Below are positions 1 to 10,255 of a stretch of 64,000 nucleotides of DNA, in pieces. Source of the DNA: Acholoe squamosa. Its lineage: Eukaryota > Annelida > Polychaeta > Phyllodocida > Polynoidae. The translations under genes and the position numbers were made by a program. Each line of letters begins with the position of its first letter. Position 1 is the stretch's first letter. The notes beneath the pieces are model-generated. The model had not been told where the DNA came from. It worked only from the letters and a program-made list of their open reading frames with translations, and did no database searches. The DNA lies in NCBI GenBank assembly GCA_949317995.1, contig OX439050.1, forward strand, positions 50,779,777 through 50,843,776, in the 5' to 3' direction.

Positions 1-188
1 TCAATGACTGTAAGTCTCTGTAATAAAGGTTTATGAATACTGTCAGGATATTGGCAATGTTATGACTGTTTAATAATAGCTCATATGGCTTGGCAAGTGT
101 TCTTGGTAAAAGTCTATATCAGGATGTATAAAAATATCCATATGAATAAGCTAAACTAAACTCGAGGGGAGCGGTCTCCAGTACGTCA
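1..188 (-). repeat. 3' LTR (partial) of the Ty3/gypsy element
   Basis: Read on the minus strand, this segment starts with TGACGTACTGG directly after a purine-rich tract and downstream of the Gag-Pol stop, as a 3' LTR should. It carries TATA-like text (around 125-140) and continues past position 1, so its end and the target-site duplication lie outside the window. Its first 188 bp do not recur next to the primer-binding site at the other end of the element, so the LTR pair cannot be matched here. The LTR boundary is inferred from TG plus tract position, not from a repeat match. Confidence 0.6.
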
Positions 189-205
189 CCCTCTAACCTA
201 TCTTT
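189..205 (-). promoter_or_regulatory. polypurine tract of the retrotransposon
   Basis: On the minus strand this reads AAAGATAGGTTAGAGGG, immediately followed by TGACG at the presumed LTR edge. In Ty3/gypsy elements such a tract primes plus-strand DNA synthesis. It lies 14-30 bp past the Gag-Pol stop. The tract is interrupted by two T-containing positions, so the exact extent is uncertain. Confidence 0.5.
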
Positions 206-218
206 ACCATAGGTTCCC

Positions 219-3200
219 CTAGACTGACTCAATTAGACGAGTAGGCTTTTTGGTAGCCCGGTTTGAGCGACGAGGCTCATCGGGTGTCTTAGGTGGTGAA
301 GACACAGGGCTGTTTGCGACTGGCGGTCGCTCAGTCATGATAGCAGGTGGTGGTATGGCACTGCCTGACGGTAGGACTGTGGCAGTGGCCATAGGAGGCA
401 TCTCCATTAGGTGTCGGCGGTTTCTCCGTTGGGCACCTGACTTGGTCTCGATGGTATACGACCTTGGAGTGTCGGCTTCTCCTTGAACGATGCCCTTCTC
501 CGTCCAGCCCTTCTGGGAATCTGTCTTGACCAGGACAGGTTGACCTGGGACAAGCGGCTGGAGTGGCTTAGCACCATGATGCTGGTTGTATGACCTAGAG
601 GTGGAGGATTTGTACCTCTGGTCCCTAGCGAGGATCGTTTCACGGCTAGGCCATACGGGCTCCAGAGTAGCTGATGGTACTGGAAGGGTTGTACGTAGGT
701 GTCTACCCATCATAAGCTGGGACGGGCTGGCACCTGTAGCTGCTATAGGGGTGTCTCTGTATACTAACAAAGCGAGCCATGGGTCTTTCTGACTCAGCAT
801 TTGTTTAGCTGTGTAGACAGCTCTTTCTGCCTCCCCGTTGGAATTGGGCAGGTATGGACTAGAGGTAATGTGGTTAAACACATACTTTGCCGAAAATTCG
901 GCGAATTCGGCTGACGAAAACTGCGGACCGTTGTCGGATACTATTTCTAGTGGCACGCCGAAACGGGCGACAGCGTCCTTCATACGTCCAGTGACGGCTG
1001 TGGTGGTGGTAGACGTTAAGGCGAGGACCTCTATCCACCTGGAGTAGTAGTCACACATGACTAGATAGTCCTTCCCTTTGAAGACAAATAGATCTACTCC
1101 GACTCGCAACCAAGGCCCTTGTGGCAATGGTGTAGACATGAGCGGCTCGCGCTTCTGTGTCGGCTTGTGCTCAGTGCAGTGGCTGCACATGCTAACTATT
1201 CTCTTGATGTCATTAGTGATTCCAGGCCACCAAACACCGAGACGTGCTCTCTCGAGGCATTTGGTGATTCCTTGGTGACCGTCGTGGACTCGAGCAAGTA
1301 TTTCCGGCCTCATGGAAGTTGGAATGACAATCCTTGAGGCGAACACAAGTAGTCCATCTGTGACTGACAGTGATGCACGATGTGCATACAGGCTCTTGAG
1401 GTTGTCTGGGACATTCTTCTCGTATTTCGGCCACCCAGTCAGCGTGTAGACGATAGCTGACTGGAGGACCGGGTCATTGGTTGTTGCAGTGCGAAGCTCC
1501 TCCTTCTTGGCGTCTGATGCAGGAAGGGTTGACTCGACTGACTGGACATGCATTTCTATATCCTCGACTGTTGAGGACAGGGTCGAGACAAGTGGACTCC
1601 GCGAGAGTGCGTCTGAGATAAGCATCTCTTTACCCGGGACATGCTTGGCATTGATGTTGTACCTCATCAACCTCATGAGTAGTCTCTGACATCTCAGAGG
1701 CACTTCGTCCAGGTCTTTGGTGTTGATGAGTGGCACAAGCGGCTTATGATCCGTGAGGACCGTGACGTTTCCATGTCCGCGGATGTATCGGTCGAATTTC
1801 TCGCACGCCCAGACGCTGGCCAGACACTCCTTCTCGATCTGGGCGTATCTCTTCTCGCTGGTGGTCAGTGTCCGAGAGCAGTAGGCAATTGGTTTCACCG
1901 CTCTGCCATGCTCTTGTAGGAGGACTCCTCCTAGGCCATAAGAGCTGGCATCGGCACTGACGATGACTGGTTTGGTGACGTCATAGTACGACAAAACAGG
2001 CGTTGAAGCGATCAGCTGTTTTGTCGCACGGAAGGCTTCTTCCTGCGCTGCATCCCAGGTCCACTCTCGGTCTGACTTCAGTAAATCATTCAGTGGACCG
2101 GTGACTGAGTTCAGGTGGGGCAGGTATGATCCGAGGTAGTGCACCATTCCCATGAACTGACGTAGCAGGGTGACAGATGTAGGCGGCGGCATCTGGTTTA
2201 TGGCTTGGACTTTATCGGGGTCTGCCCGAATGCCATCTTGACTGAAGACGTGCCCAAGGAACTTGAGCTCCTTCTTCTTATATGAGCATTTGTCATGGTT
2301 TAACTTAAGACCGACACGATCGAGTGTCCTGACGACTTTGGACAGGCGATCGTCATGCTCAGCGTCGTCCTTCCCATATACAAGGATGTCATCCATGTAA
2401 ATGAAGACTCCATCTAACCCCTCCAGGGCTTCGAGCATCTTCCGCATGAAGATCTCGGGGGCTGATGTGATGCCAAATGGCAGGCGTCGGAAGCAGTAGC
2501 GACCGAACGGAGTGATGAAAGTAGTCAGCTCTTGACTCCGCTCGTCTAGCGGGATCTGGTAGAATCCGCTTGCTGCGTCGAGGCATGAAAACCTTGCAGC
2601 GCCTGTGAGTCTAGAGGTTAGATCATCCAAGGTCGGCAGGACGAAGCGTTCTCGTTGGACGTTGACATTCAGCTTCTTCAGGTCTACGCAGAGGCGGACC
2701 TTGCCGGACTTCTTCAGGACTGGTACCATGGGAGCACACCATGGTGTTGGCTTGGTGATCTTCCTTACTATGCCTAGAGACGTTAGGCGCTTTATCTCCT
2801 CCCTCACCTTCTCGACCAAGGGAAAGGGGATACGTCTGGCGACGTTGACGGCGACTGGCTGGGCATCGTCTCGAAGTACGATCTTGACTGGATCTGTTTC
2901 GAGGCATCCGATGTCCTGACTGACGGCTTGGATGCGCATGACTAAGTTCATGCGATGGGCGACTCCTCGTCCTAGGAGACTCTCGCCGGATCCGTCCACG
3001 ACTAGGACACGGAAGTTGTACTTCTGGCCCTTGTAGACGGTGTTGGCGATGAACTGTCCTCGACAACTGAGTGGACCCCCCGGGCTTGACAATTTGACTT
3101 TGACGTCTTTTAGGGGTGGTCGCGGCTTCACTTTGAGGTAGTTCAAATAGGACATTATGGAGACGTCTGCACCCGTGTCTATCTTGAACGTCTCGGATGA

Positions 3201-4130
3201 CGTTCCGAGGTCTAGTGTGACTTTCCAGGCTGAGCCACTGTCGTCGCAGTCTATGGCACCGATGAAGTTGTCAAAGTTCACCGCACCACAAAACTGGGCT
3301 TCTCCCTCGGTATCATCGTAGACTTCTCTGACGCTCTTATTACGACACATTGAGGCAAAGTGTCCGACTTTCTGGCAGGACTTGCACGTTTTCCCGATCG
3401 CAGGGCAGGCATTGGGCCCTGGCGACCTGTGCACGTATCCACAATTTGGGCACTTCTGCTTCGACTGACCTCCTGACCTTGACCTTGACTGACCTTGATT
3501 TGACTGTGGCTGACGCGTTGACTTTTTGTATCCCTGGCTTCTATTGTGGACGGCATTGACTGACGTGTCTTCCTTCTGGGTCGACTCCACGAGCTCCTTG
3601 TGTCGCGCTTTATCGGTAGCTGTTGCAAGCGTCAAGGTGTCTTGCTCCATCTGCAATTCGCGAGATAGCTCCTTGTCTAACATTCCGGCGATTAAACGAT
3701 CGCGGATATGTTCGTCTTCCTTCTCCTCGAAGTTGCAGTGCTCTGCAAGCTCATGCAGATTTCTTACGAAGCATTCGACTGACTCACCTTGTTTCTGCGA
3801 GCGCTGGTAGAATTTTGTTCGCTCGTGGATGGTGTTCTTCCGCGGGACAAAATAGTCGTCAAATTTCTTCAAAACTGTTTCGAAATCGTCTTTCGGGTCG
3901 ACCGGATCGGGCTCGTCGTCTGTGGGCTCGGGGCGTGCGGCAAACTTAAAGGACTTGTAGATATGTTCAGCCTGGCGGCCCATAGTATATACCAGGGCTG
4001 AAACTTGCACGTCCGGCTCCTCATCACGGATCTTCTCGAGAATAAAATAACGAGAAAACCTGGTTTTCCAATCCGGCCATGATGCCGGTTTAGTGAAGTC
4101 AAATGGTTCTGGCGGCTGATATTTAGGCAT
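219..4130 (-). CDS. Ty3/gypsy retrotransposon Gag-Pol polyprotein, single intact frame
   Basis: One uninterrupted 1303-residue frame encodes a complete Gag-Pol without a frameshift between gag and pol. Visible domains in order: Gag about 1-210, ending in a basic Gln/Ser/Arg-rich stretch; zinc knuckle with Cys/His pairs at about 227-262; retroviral-type aspartic protease with DTGA at 318-321; reverse transcriptase about 440-650 with the LDAASGFYQI motif near 518 and YMDD at 578-581; RNase H about 720-850 with SADASS near 727, an Glu near 766 and TDHKPL near 794; integrase with the zinc-binding H949/H952/C982/C985 set and catalytic D1013, D1066, E1102 (D-x35-E spacing intact). A basic, proline-rich C-terminal tail follows. 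The gene order PR-RT-RH-IN identifies Ty3/gypsy (Metaviridae-like); the fused frame and Leu-type primer site recall the Mag/SURL group, which is inference. No envelope frame follows. All catalytic motifs are present, so the copy looks young. The start Met at 4130 is the first one opening a Gag-like N terminus (PEPFDF...W..RF). Confidence 0.96.
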   Translation of the reverse strand: MPKYQPPEPFDFTKPASWPDWKTRFSRYFILEKIRDEEPDVQVSALVYTMGRQAEHIYKSFKFAARPEPTDDEPDPVDPKDDFETVLKKFDDYFVPRKNTIHERTKFYQRSQKQGESVECFVRNLHELAEHCNFEEKEDEHIRDRLIAGMLDKELSRELQMEQDTLTLATATDKARHKELVESTQKEDTSVNAVHNRSQGYKKSTRQPQSNQGQSRSRSGGQSKQKCPNCGYVHRSPGPNACPAIGKTCKSCQKVGHFASMCRNKSVREVYDDTEGEAQFCGAVNFDNFIGAIDCDDSGSAWKVTLDLGTSSETFKIDTGADVSIMSYLNYLKVKPRPPLKDVKVKLSSPGGPLSCRGQFIANTVYKGQKYNFRVLVVDGSGESLLGRGVAHRMNLVMRIQAVSQDIGCLETDPVKIVLRDDAQPVAVNVARRIPFPLVEKVREEIKRLTSLGIVRKITKPTPWCAPMVPVLKKSGKVRLCVDLKKLNVNVQRERFVLPTLDDLTSRLTGAARFSCLDAASGFYQIPLDERSQELTTFITPFGRYCFRRLPFGITSAPEIFMRKMLEALEGLDGVFIYMDDILVYGKDDAEHDDRLSKVVRTLDRVGLKLNHDKCSYKKKELKFLGHVFSQDGIRADPDKVQAINQMPPPTSVTLLRQFMGMVHYLGSYLPHLNSVTGPLNDLLKSDREWTWDAAQEEAFRATKQLIASTPVLSYYDVTKPVIVSADASSYGLGGVLLQEHGRAVKPIAYCSRTLTTSEKRYAQIEKECLASVWACEKFDRYIRGHGNVTVLTDHKPLVPLINTKDLDEVPLRCQRLLMRLMRYNINAKHVPGKEMLISDALSRSPLVSTLSSTVEDIEMHVQSVESTLPASDAKKEELRTATTNDPVLQSAIVYTLTGWPKYEKNVPDNLKSLYAHRASLSVTDGLLVFASRIVIPTSMRPEILARVHDGHQGITKCLERARLGVWWPGITNDIKRIVSMCSHCTEHKPTQKREPLMSTPLPQGPWLRVGVDLFVFKGKDYLVMCDYYSRWIEVLALTSTTTTAVTGRMKDAVARFGVPLEIVSDNGPQFSSAEFAEFSAKYVFNHITSSPYLPNSNGEAERAVYTAKQMLSQKDPWLALLVYRDTPIAATGASPSQLMMGRHLRTTLPVPSATLEPVWPSRETILARDQRYKSSTSRSYNQHHGAKPLQPLVPGQPVLVKTDSQKGWTEKGIVQGEADTPRSYTIETKSGAQRRNRRHLMEMPPMATATVLPSGSAIPPPAIMTERPPVANSPVSSPPKTPDEPRRSNRATKKPTRLIESV

Positions 4131-4622
4131 TTTGACGAGGTGGGTAGGCCTACTAGTGCTTTGTATGTATTAAGAAAAATGTCACTGATTCTCTTGACTG
4201 ACTTGACTGTTACACACTAGCGCGTACCACCGTAGACAGGCACCTACTAGACTTGGCGGCTTATTTGAGGGGCTTAGGTATAGAGTGGCAAGGTTTGGTG
4301 AAGTAGGGTGACTACATCAATTGTCTTTACATGGACTTGACAATGTCAAATACGGCACAATTTGTATCTGACAATAACCACAGGTTGACAGTGACTTGAC
4401 TTTGACTGAATATGTTGACTTGACTGACTTGTAGACTTGACTTGACTGACTAGGAATAAAATATTCAGCCTTACCGGTGGTCCAGTGTTGTTGTCTCAAT
4501 TGTTGAAATTCACCCACAAATATCTCCTTACCAACCTGCCATCCACCCTCAAAAATACTCTCACATTATTGACTAAAGTCTAGTTGTTCATTGTTGTTGT
4601 TTCCACTGGCAGATGGTCAAAA
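4131..4622 (-). other. retrotransposon 5' leader with CTTGACT repeats
   Basis: This is the untranslated leader between the primer-binding site and the Gag start. At about 4385-4455 the plus strand repeats variants of GACTTGACT many times, a simple-repeat patch of unknown role (the complement, AGTCAAGTC, is the transcript sense). A GTAAG sits at about 4472-4476 in transcript sense after ACCACCG; whether it is used as a splice donor cannot be told. Confidence 0.55.
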
Positions 4623-4642
4623 AATCCTCACTTCTGACATCA
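4623..4642 (-). promoter_or_regulatory. primer-binding site, tRNA-Leu type
   Basis: Minus-strand text TGATGTCAGAAGTGAGGATT matches the expected complement of a metazoan tRNA-Leu 3' end (TGGTGTCAGAAGTGGGATT) with two or three differences. It is preceded by ...AAAACA, a plausible LTR end. Its position about 490 bp before the Gag start fits a Ty3/gypsy leader. The tRNA match is from remembered tRNA-Leu(CAA) sequence and should be aligned to check. Confidence 0.7.
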
Positions 4643-4920
4643 TGTTTTAAGATGGGTTTATCTGCTCAGTGAGAAACTCATGTGGACGACGACATGGCCG
4701 GAACAACAGTTGTTTTAATAACGGAAATGCGGAAGTACGGTTACAACGTTAGTTACAGTAGTATCTACTTTTAACACCATGCGGCAGCACTGCGCGGTAG
4801 ACGCGAGTGACGCGGTTCTCGCAACAGCTGGATAACGTGCCCTGACGTTAACTGGCGAGATCCTGATAGGTCAATACGCTGGTAGGCCCATAGGTGGGTA
4901 GTGTTGTTCTCTAATTGAAT
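4643..4920 (-). repeat. presumed 5' LTR remnant, outer boundary not found
   Basis: DNA directly upstream (transcript sense) of the primer-binding site must be the U5 end of the 5' LTR. The LTR start seen at 188 (TGACGTACTGGAGACC in minus sense) is not found between 4643 and about 5500, so this LTR is either truncated or replaced. The far edge given here is arbitrary. The 3' LTR's own U5 lies outside the window, preventing direct comparison. Confidence 0.4.
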
Positions 4921-5180
4921 TTTGTTTGTTGTGTGTTGGTGACCAGTGCGAACTGAGTTACACTCTTCAAGCAGATTTATGCCTTGCTATTCCTGTTTTA
5001 TGGGCAATAGTAGGGGTGCTTTTATGGTATAATGATCGAATTGTGGGGACCATGATGCCTGTACATGACTGTACCTGCTTGTTCTCATACCACAGATATT
5101 CTATCAGCTTTTCAATATGAGCTTCATATAAGAAATACATGTACTTCCACCCAGTGGGTACAGAACACTGAATCAATGTT

Positions 5181-5348
5181 AGGGAGGGGGGTTGGTGGGT
5201 TTGGGGGGCGGCAAAAAAATTTATGAGCGAAAAAGCCCGTGCGCGACTATAGAATAAAAGGGGGGGGGGACGGAAAATTTCAGACTTCTCGGAGGGGGGG
5301 GGACGGAAAACTTTTCACACGCACAAAATTTCACCAACCCCCCTGTTG
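5181..5348. mobile_element. small G-rich inverted-repeat element (MITE-like)
   Basis: The ends are inverted copies of AGGGGGGTTGGTG (left near 5185, right CACCAACCCCCCTG near 5332-5345). Inside, a poly-G block followed by ACGGAAAA occurs twice (about 5260 and 5293). No coding frame. Poly-G runs make it G-quadruplex-prone. Confidence 0.5.
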
Positions 5349-5367
5349 TTAAAAAATGACCACTCCC

Positions 5368-5523
5368 TTAACGGCCAATCCATAATTATGTCACATCGGA
5401 GGGGATGGGGGGGGGGGGTGTCCATGGCTTCTATACATTTCTATAGTAAAGGTGTGACAAAGGGGTGGGGGGTGTCCAAAAAGGCCTATAAAAGCGTGAC
5501 ATAATTTATGGATCAGCCATTAA
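5368..5523. mobile_element. MITE with TIR TTAACGGCCAATCCAT
   Basis: Left end 5368-5394 (TTAACGGCCAATCCATAATT..GTCAC) is the near-exact inverse of right end 5496-5522 (GTGACATAATTTATGG..GCCATTA). The interior is G-rich, with GGGGTGTCCA repeated at about 5413 and 5470. It resembles the element at 47868-48016 in both TIR (GGCCATCCACAAATGACATC) and G-rich interior, suggesting one family. Confidence 0.65.
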
Positions 5524-8044
5524 AAATAACGTTAATAAAAAATTATTTCAACGTTGTTTCAAAGGTCTGGTCACTAGAAAGGGGGCCAAATCATATGTTC
5601 TCCAGAGATCCCTTTTGGGCTGTCTAAATACTGTACCTTTGTATTAGGCCCCAAAGCATGTCTTGTGTCAGCAACAGGGTGCTTATTCTCAGCCATCCGA
5701 CTGGAGCTGTATCAATATTAACAAACAAACGACCTAAGCCTATTGGGTATTGGAATAGGGCCTACACATCCTTTTACCGAGGCCTAGTTGGTCTAACACT
5801 GTCTCAGGCATTGAATTAGCTGAATTAGCAAGAAGTTTGCCTCAAATACAGAAGTCAATACAGATACCACAGTTAAAACATCACATCAGGCCCAGGCTCT
5901 GCAATTATCACAACATCTAAAAAGCCAAGCTTGGCGTTATCGATCCCCCTAGACAGTACCAGGGGGCCCCTAATTGGTAAAGTAACCAATTCTACCAATC
6001 GTTTCCTACAGTTCCATTTGGTGGTATGGGATGTGGAGGGTTAAGATACAGCTAAAGAGGGATTTGATTATGATAAGATGGGATCTAGGGTTGATTTGTG
6101 ATACCTACTTTAGATTATTAGACTTGAAAGTGAGACCGGTTCATCTCTCTGCCGATACATTTGTCAATCTCAATATTGGTCTGATCTGTTGATGGCTGCC
6201 ATTGGTCAATCCGGTGAAAAATCTGATTGTTCACTGAGCTAGTTTTGGTATTTATTTAAATAGACCACTCACTTAATGCAGAATGTTCTTCCATGGTATA
6301 CTTCGAGTACACTTGTATATAATGCCTATCATCTGGTATACACAAAATTGATCCAAAATAAACTAATATAGTATACTCATGGGGGGTCTATTTTTTATTT
6401 TTTTTATGAAATATACCATCTGCAAACCTATTCCTTATGCCACCATTGAATATATTCTTGGTATGTACATGCTTTTAATAGGTGGATAGTGTTTTATATA
6501 ACACCCTAGTGACAACCCAACGCCTCGAAGTTTTTGAGGAAACCTAAAGACTCAGAGTTTCTGAGGAAATCGCTCTTTTTCTGCCACACTGGCCCATGCC
6601 AAGTGTTCTAGGTCAGCTAAGTATTCTGTTTGTACATAGACCAAAGGCCATTTGAGCAAAAAGGAAAGGTGGTCTAGTCTGTGCACGAAACCATTTACAT
6701 TCTGACCCAACTTAGCCTGACTTTGTACATTCACCCCCAATAATATTATTGACAGTTGGTATTTATTGTCGTTAGGCCTGGCCTGTTCCTCTCAAAGATC
6801 ATTTTGTAGAGCATTACTAAAAGTTCAAAAGGTCAATAATCTCCCCGCTATTATTCAGGACTTGCATTTGTACAAAGACCTGTTGTTTATCCACCCCCCT
6901 CCCACCAAAAAAAAAAAAGAGGGAAAAGAGGAAAAAGGGGTATACATCAATCCTCCATGTTCATGTTACTTTGTCATCGTGATTAACCAAGGTACTGCTG
7001 AAGAGTATAATCACCAACCCTTTAGTAGTGTATTTCCTACTAACTTTTCAAGAGTGTATTGAACTAATTGACATAATGGGTTGAGGAAGCTTTGGAGAGC
7101 AGCCTTGAGCATCAGGCCCTTAAAGGATTGTAGCATACATTGCATTCAATGGGAGAAGTACAAGTAGACTGCAGCTGATAGAGTTGTCATATAAAATGAT
7201 GGTCATGGGACTTGGGTGTATGTATATGCTTATTTTATGGGGGGGGGAGTAAAGAGTATAAGCCAATTCTCAGACCTGACCTGCAGCCTGCCATACGTAC
7301 GTCCCACCAGACACCACCTACATTGTATCTCTGACCTCGTAATCTACAAACAGTATCCATAAGCCAATTCAAATGACATGGCTCATGTAGAGAAAGAAGT
7401 TTCTCAAGTTCAATTCTGAAGAAATTCGGCTCCGATAAGGTACTAATCTGCATGATGCATTTCTTTATGCATCATGGAGACAAAAGGATGGACTGGCTAA
7501 TTCAAGAAGGTGGCCTAGTTCTGTATTTGGCTGCAGAATGCTGCAGATCTGTATACATGGCTCAGTATACATGTATACAGTTCCCTATGCTATGTACTCT
7601 ACAATACATTAAGACACATCTCAACCAAAAATCTCATACCAAAACATTAGATAAGGCCATGAGAATCGACAATGTGTAATGTATAATATAGAGCTTTATG
7701 CCAGATGATGCTGAATAGACTATTGCCTATTCCTCTCCCACATGTACACACAGTCTACATTCCCTTACCCAGTTGGCCACTGCCCCAGCATCCCCCCTCC
7801 TCAGCCTCCCCCCTACACACACACACACACTCAATGTCTGGTCAGTTGTCGGGACCCTGACACACCTACAATGACGTTACCATGGCAATCGAATGTCGTT
7901 TTCTGACCCCTTGGCGCCACACCACTTTCTCCCCTCATCACCCCCTCTGCAACTCCCTCCCATCCAGGACCAATGTTCCAAGCCAGCATCCTTGTCCTCT
8001 ACCTACCCCTTCCCACCCCCAACCACTCTCTGTCAGCCTATAAC
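5524..8044. other. noncoding stretch, no recognised gene
   Basis: No exon, RNA gene or complete element recognised. It contains T-rich runs near 6390-6415, an A-run at about 6908-6919, a G-run near 7242, and a short CA run near 7816-7830. Short open frames here show no recognisable domain. Confidence 0.5.
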
Positions 8045-8440
8045 GAGTTTTCTTGTTTATGTGTGTGCGCGACCATGGCAGTGCTGCTCTCGGAATCTCT
8101 CGCGAGATCAGGTTGGTACCATACTCCCATGCAGTGTAACATGCCAGGAACAAGTCTGGTGTGAGATCAGAACCAGATATTGCTGGTCTCAGCATGCACA
8201 TGGCGCTCCCGGGAACCAGTCCCTCCTGATTGGTCGCTATAGCGACCTTACGGAACCGGACTGGTTCCCGGGAGGGGCACATGCAGGCTGACATCAGCGA
8301 CTTCCGGACCTGATCTTGTACCAAACTTGTTCCTGGCATGTCATCCTACTAGCATGTTTGGTACCTACTGGTACATAATAACGCGAGAGATTCCGTGTAC
8401 AGCTAGAACTAACATGGCCGCACACATACAAATAACATGA
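8045..8440. repeat. long imperfect inverted repeat centred on a perfect palindrome
   Basis: Two arms of about 190 bp face each other around the perfect 16-bp palindrome GGTCGCTATAGCGACC at 8232-8247. Matching blocks include CTCCCGGGAACCAGTCC/GGACTGGTTCCCGGGAG flanking the centre, ACATGCCAGGAACAAG on both arms, CGGAATCTCTCGCG on both arms, and GTGTGCG-CCATG near the outer ends. Arms have small indels, so it is aged. It looks like a foldback MITE; the frames on both strands that cross it are a consequence of symmetry. Confidence 0.75.
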
Positions 8441-8471
8441 ATCCTCGCTATTGGCCACTAGCTGGTCTGTA

Positions 8472-8590
8472 GCTGGTTCCGGCGACACACACTGATAAGA
8501 TGGGACCAGCATGTCCCTGGAAGTGGGTGTTAACCATGGACAATGTACCCATCATGGTAGGTGTTATCAGTGTGTTTTACCCCAACCAGC
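8472..8590. mobile_element. 119-bp MITE-like element, TIR GCTGGTT..ACACACTGATAA
   Basis: Left TIR 8472-8498 (GCTGGTTCCGGCGACACACA then CTGATAA) and right TIR 8564-8590 are inverted copies with a few mismatches. The interior is not strongly symmetrical. It abuts the longer inverted repeat ending near 8440. Confidence 0.55.
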
Positions 8591-9189
8591 GAAATTCAAA
8601 ATGGCGGCTCCGCTAGGCATCCATACTGAGTCCTATAGGCCCTCATCTCATCTGCCTGAGCGACAATGGAGGAAACAAAGAATAAGCGCCGCTGGTCGGC
8701 TGCTGGTACAGGCTGTGATCAATCAACCTTGTTGATGCTGCAGCCCAGTGTCCGAACGTGTGATCACTCACCTTAGCAGGTCAGCCCAAACGCCCTGCAC
8801 ACAGACCTGCACATAACCTACTTACAGTCCTGCACATTAAACCTACTCACAGAACTAAATCTGTCCTCCCTATTGATCATGTATCAATATTAGTTGATAC
8901 TTCACAATATCTAAACCGCACACAAACCTTTGCTTTGATTGCTTCAAACTGGAAATTCCTTCTCTCGCTACATGAGCTGGAGCATCGTGTAATGCAGCCT
9001 TAAATGGGACTAACTCACGAATAGGCACTCAAGTTGTAGCAAATCCCGTAAACCCTTAATTGTCTCCTATTTGTACTCAGTAAGTCAAAGACACACACTC
9101 ATCGAGATACAATTAACTTGACCACATACTTGAACCTACGCGTATACACATAGACCTTAACATAACCTGCCAACGGTCTCCAGACTTAT

Positions 9190-9280
9190 GGCCCCTAGCT
9201 ATGATTCATGGCCTCATCCCACATAGCCCCTTGACCCGTGGCCTCCATGACTCATAGTCCCCAGGACTCATGGCCTCATG
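9190..9280. repeat. left flank of minisatellite: short CATGGCC repeats
   Basis: Variants of GACTCATGGCCTCATGAC recur here four to five times. Inverted relatives (GAGGCCATGTGACATGAG) recur at 10138-10250 on the other side of the minisatellite, so the whole 9.19-10.25 kb block looks like one bounded repeat unit. Confidence 0.5.
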
Positions 9281-9284
9281 ACAG

Positions 9285-10125
9285 AATGAAACCTGTACGA
9301 GCCAAGAACAATCATGTACGAGCCCAGTATGATCGTGTATGAGCCAAGATCGTACACAGGTTGTACAGGATCATACACTGGTTGTACAGGATCGTACATA
9401 GGTTGTACAGGATTGTACATAATTGTACACGATCGTACACAGGTAGTACAGACTAGTACAGGATCGTACAGACTCATACAGGCTTGTACAGGCTCCTACA
9501 GGATCGTACAGGCTTGAACAGGATTGTACAGGCTTGTACAGGATCACACAGGCTTGTACAGGCTCATACACGATTGTACAGGATCGTACAATGTTGTACA
9601 GGCTTGTACATGATTGTACAGGCTCATACAGGATTGTACAGGCTCGTACAGGATCGTACAGAGAGTGTACAGAGTGTACAGGATCGTACAGAGAGTGTAC
9701 AAGATCATACAGAATCGCACAGAATCGCACAGAATCGTACAGGATCGCACATGGTTTGTACAGGCTCGTACATAGATCCTACAGTATAGTACAGGGTTTG
9801 TACTAGATAGTACTGGGTTTGTACAGGCTCGTACTGGGCTTGTACAGGCTCATACTGGGCTTGTAAGGCTCGTACTGGGCTTGTACAGGCTCATACTGGG
9901 CTTGCACTGGCTCATACTGGGCTTGCACTGGCTCCTACAGGGTTTGTACAGGCTCATACTGGGATTGTACAGGCTCGTACTGGGCTTGTAGAGGCTCATA
10001 CTGGGCTTGTATAGGCTCATACTGGGCTTGTACAGGCTCGTACTGGGCTTGTACAGGCTCATACTGGGCTTGTACAGGCTCATACTGGGCTTGTACAGGC
10101 TCGTACTGGGCTTGTACGGGCTCAC
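9285..10125. repeat. minisatellite with 10-bp and 21-bp periods
   Basis: All units are variants of GTACAGG plus a short spacer. About 9340-9430 has 21-bp units (TTGTACAGGATCGTACATAGG type). From about 9430 to 9660 the period is 10 bp (GGCTTGTACA/GGATCGTACA). From about 9800 to 10120 it is 21 bp again (GCTCATACTGGGCTTGTACAG). The lack of stops in several frames on both strands yields long artefactual peptides (for example a 7-residue SLYKPSM repeat on the minus strand). Confidence 0.9.
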
Positions 10126-10137
10126 ACATATTCAATA

Positions 10138-10255
10138 TTGAGGCCATGTGACATGAGCCCATGTGGTTTAGGGGCCATTTGGCATGAGGCTCTGTGACAG
10201 GGGGCTATGTGGCTTGGGGCCATAGTGATTGAGGCCACGTGCCCTAAAATCACTT
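10138..10255. repeat. right flank of minisatellite: inverted GGCCATGTG repeats
   Basis: Repeated GGGGCCAT.TGGCATGAGG-type units, the inverse of those at 9190-9280. Beyond it (10256-10640) is unassigned AT-rich DNA with a palindromic GCACCCCCGGGG patch near 10575. Confidence 0.45.

Noticed and set aside
407-3810. Many open frames antisense to or overlapping the Gag-Pol frame
   Set aside because: Shadow frames of a long GC-richer coding region; none has a recognisable domain.
9314-10162. Several overlapping open frames of 67-119 residues on both strands with SLYKP- or YDPV-type repeats
   Set aside because: They lie wholly inside the GTACAGG minisatellite. The 21-bp period keeps frames open, and the same DNA is open on both strands, so coding is not supported.
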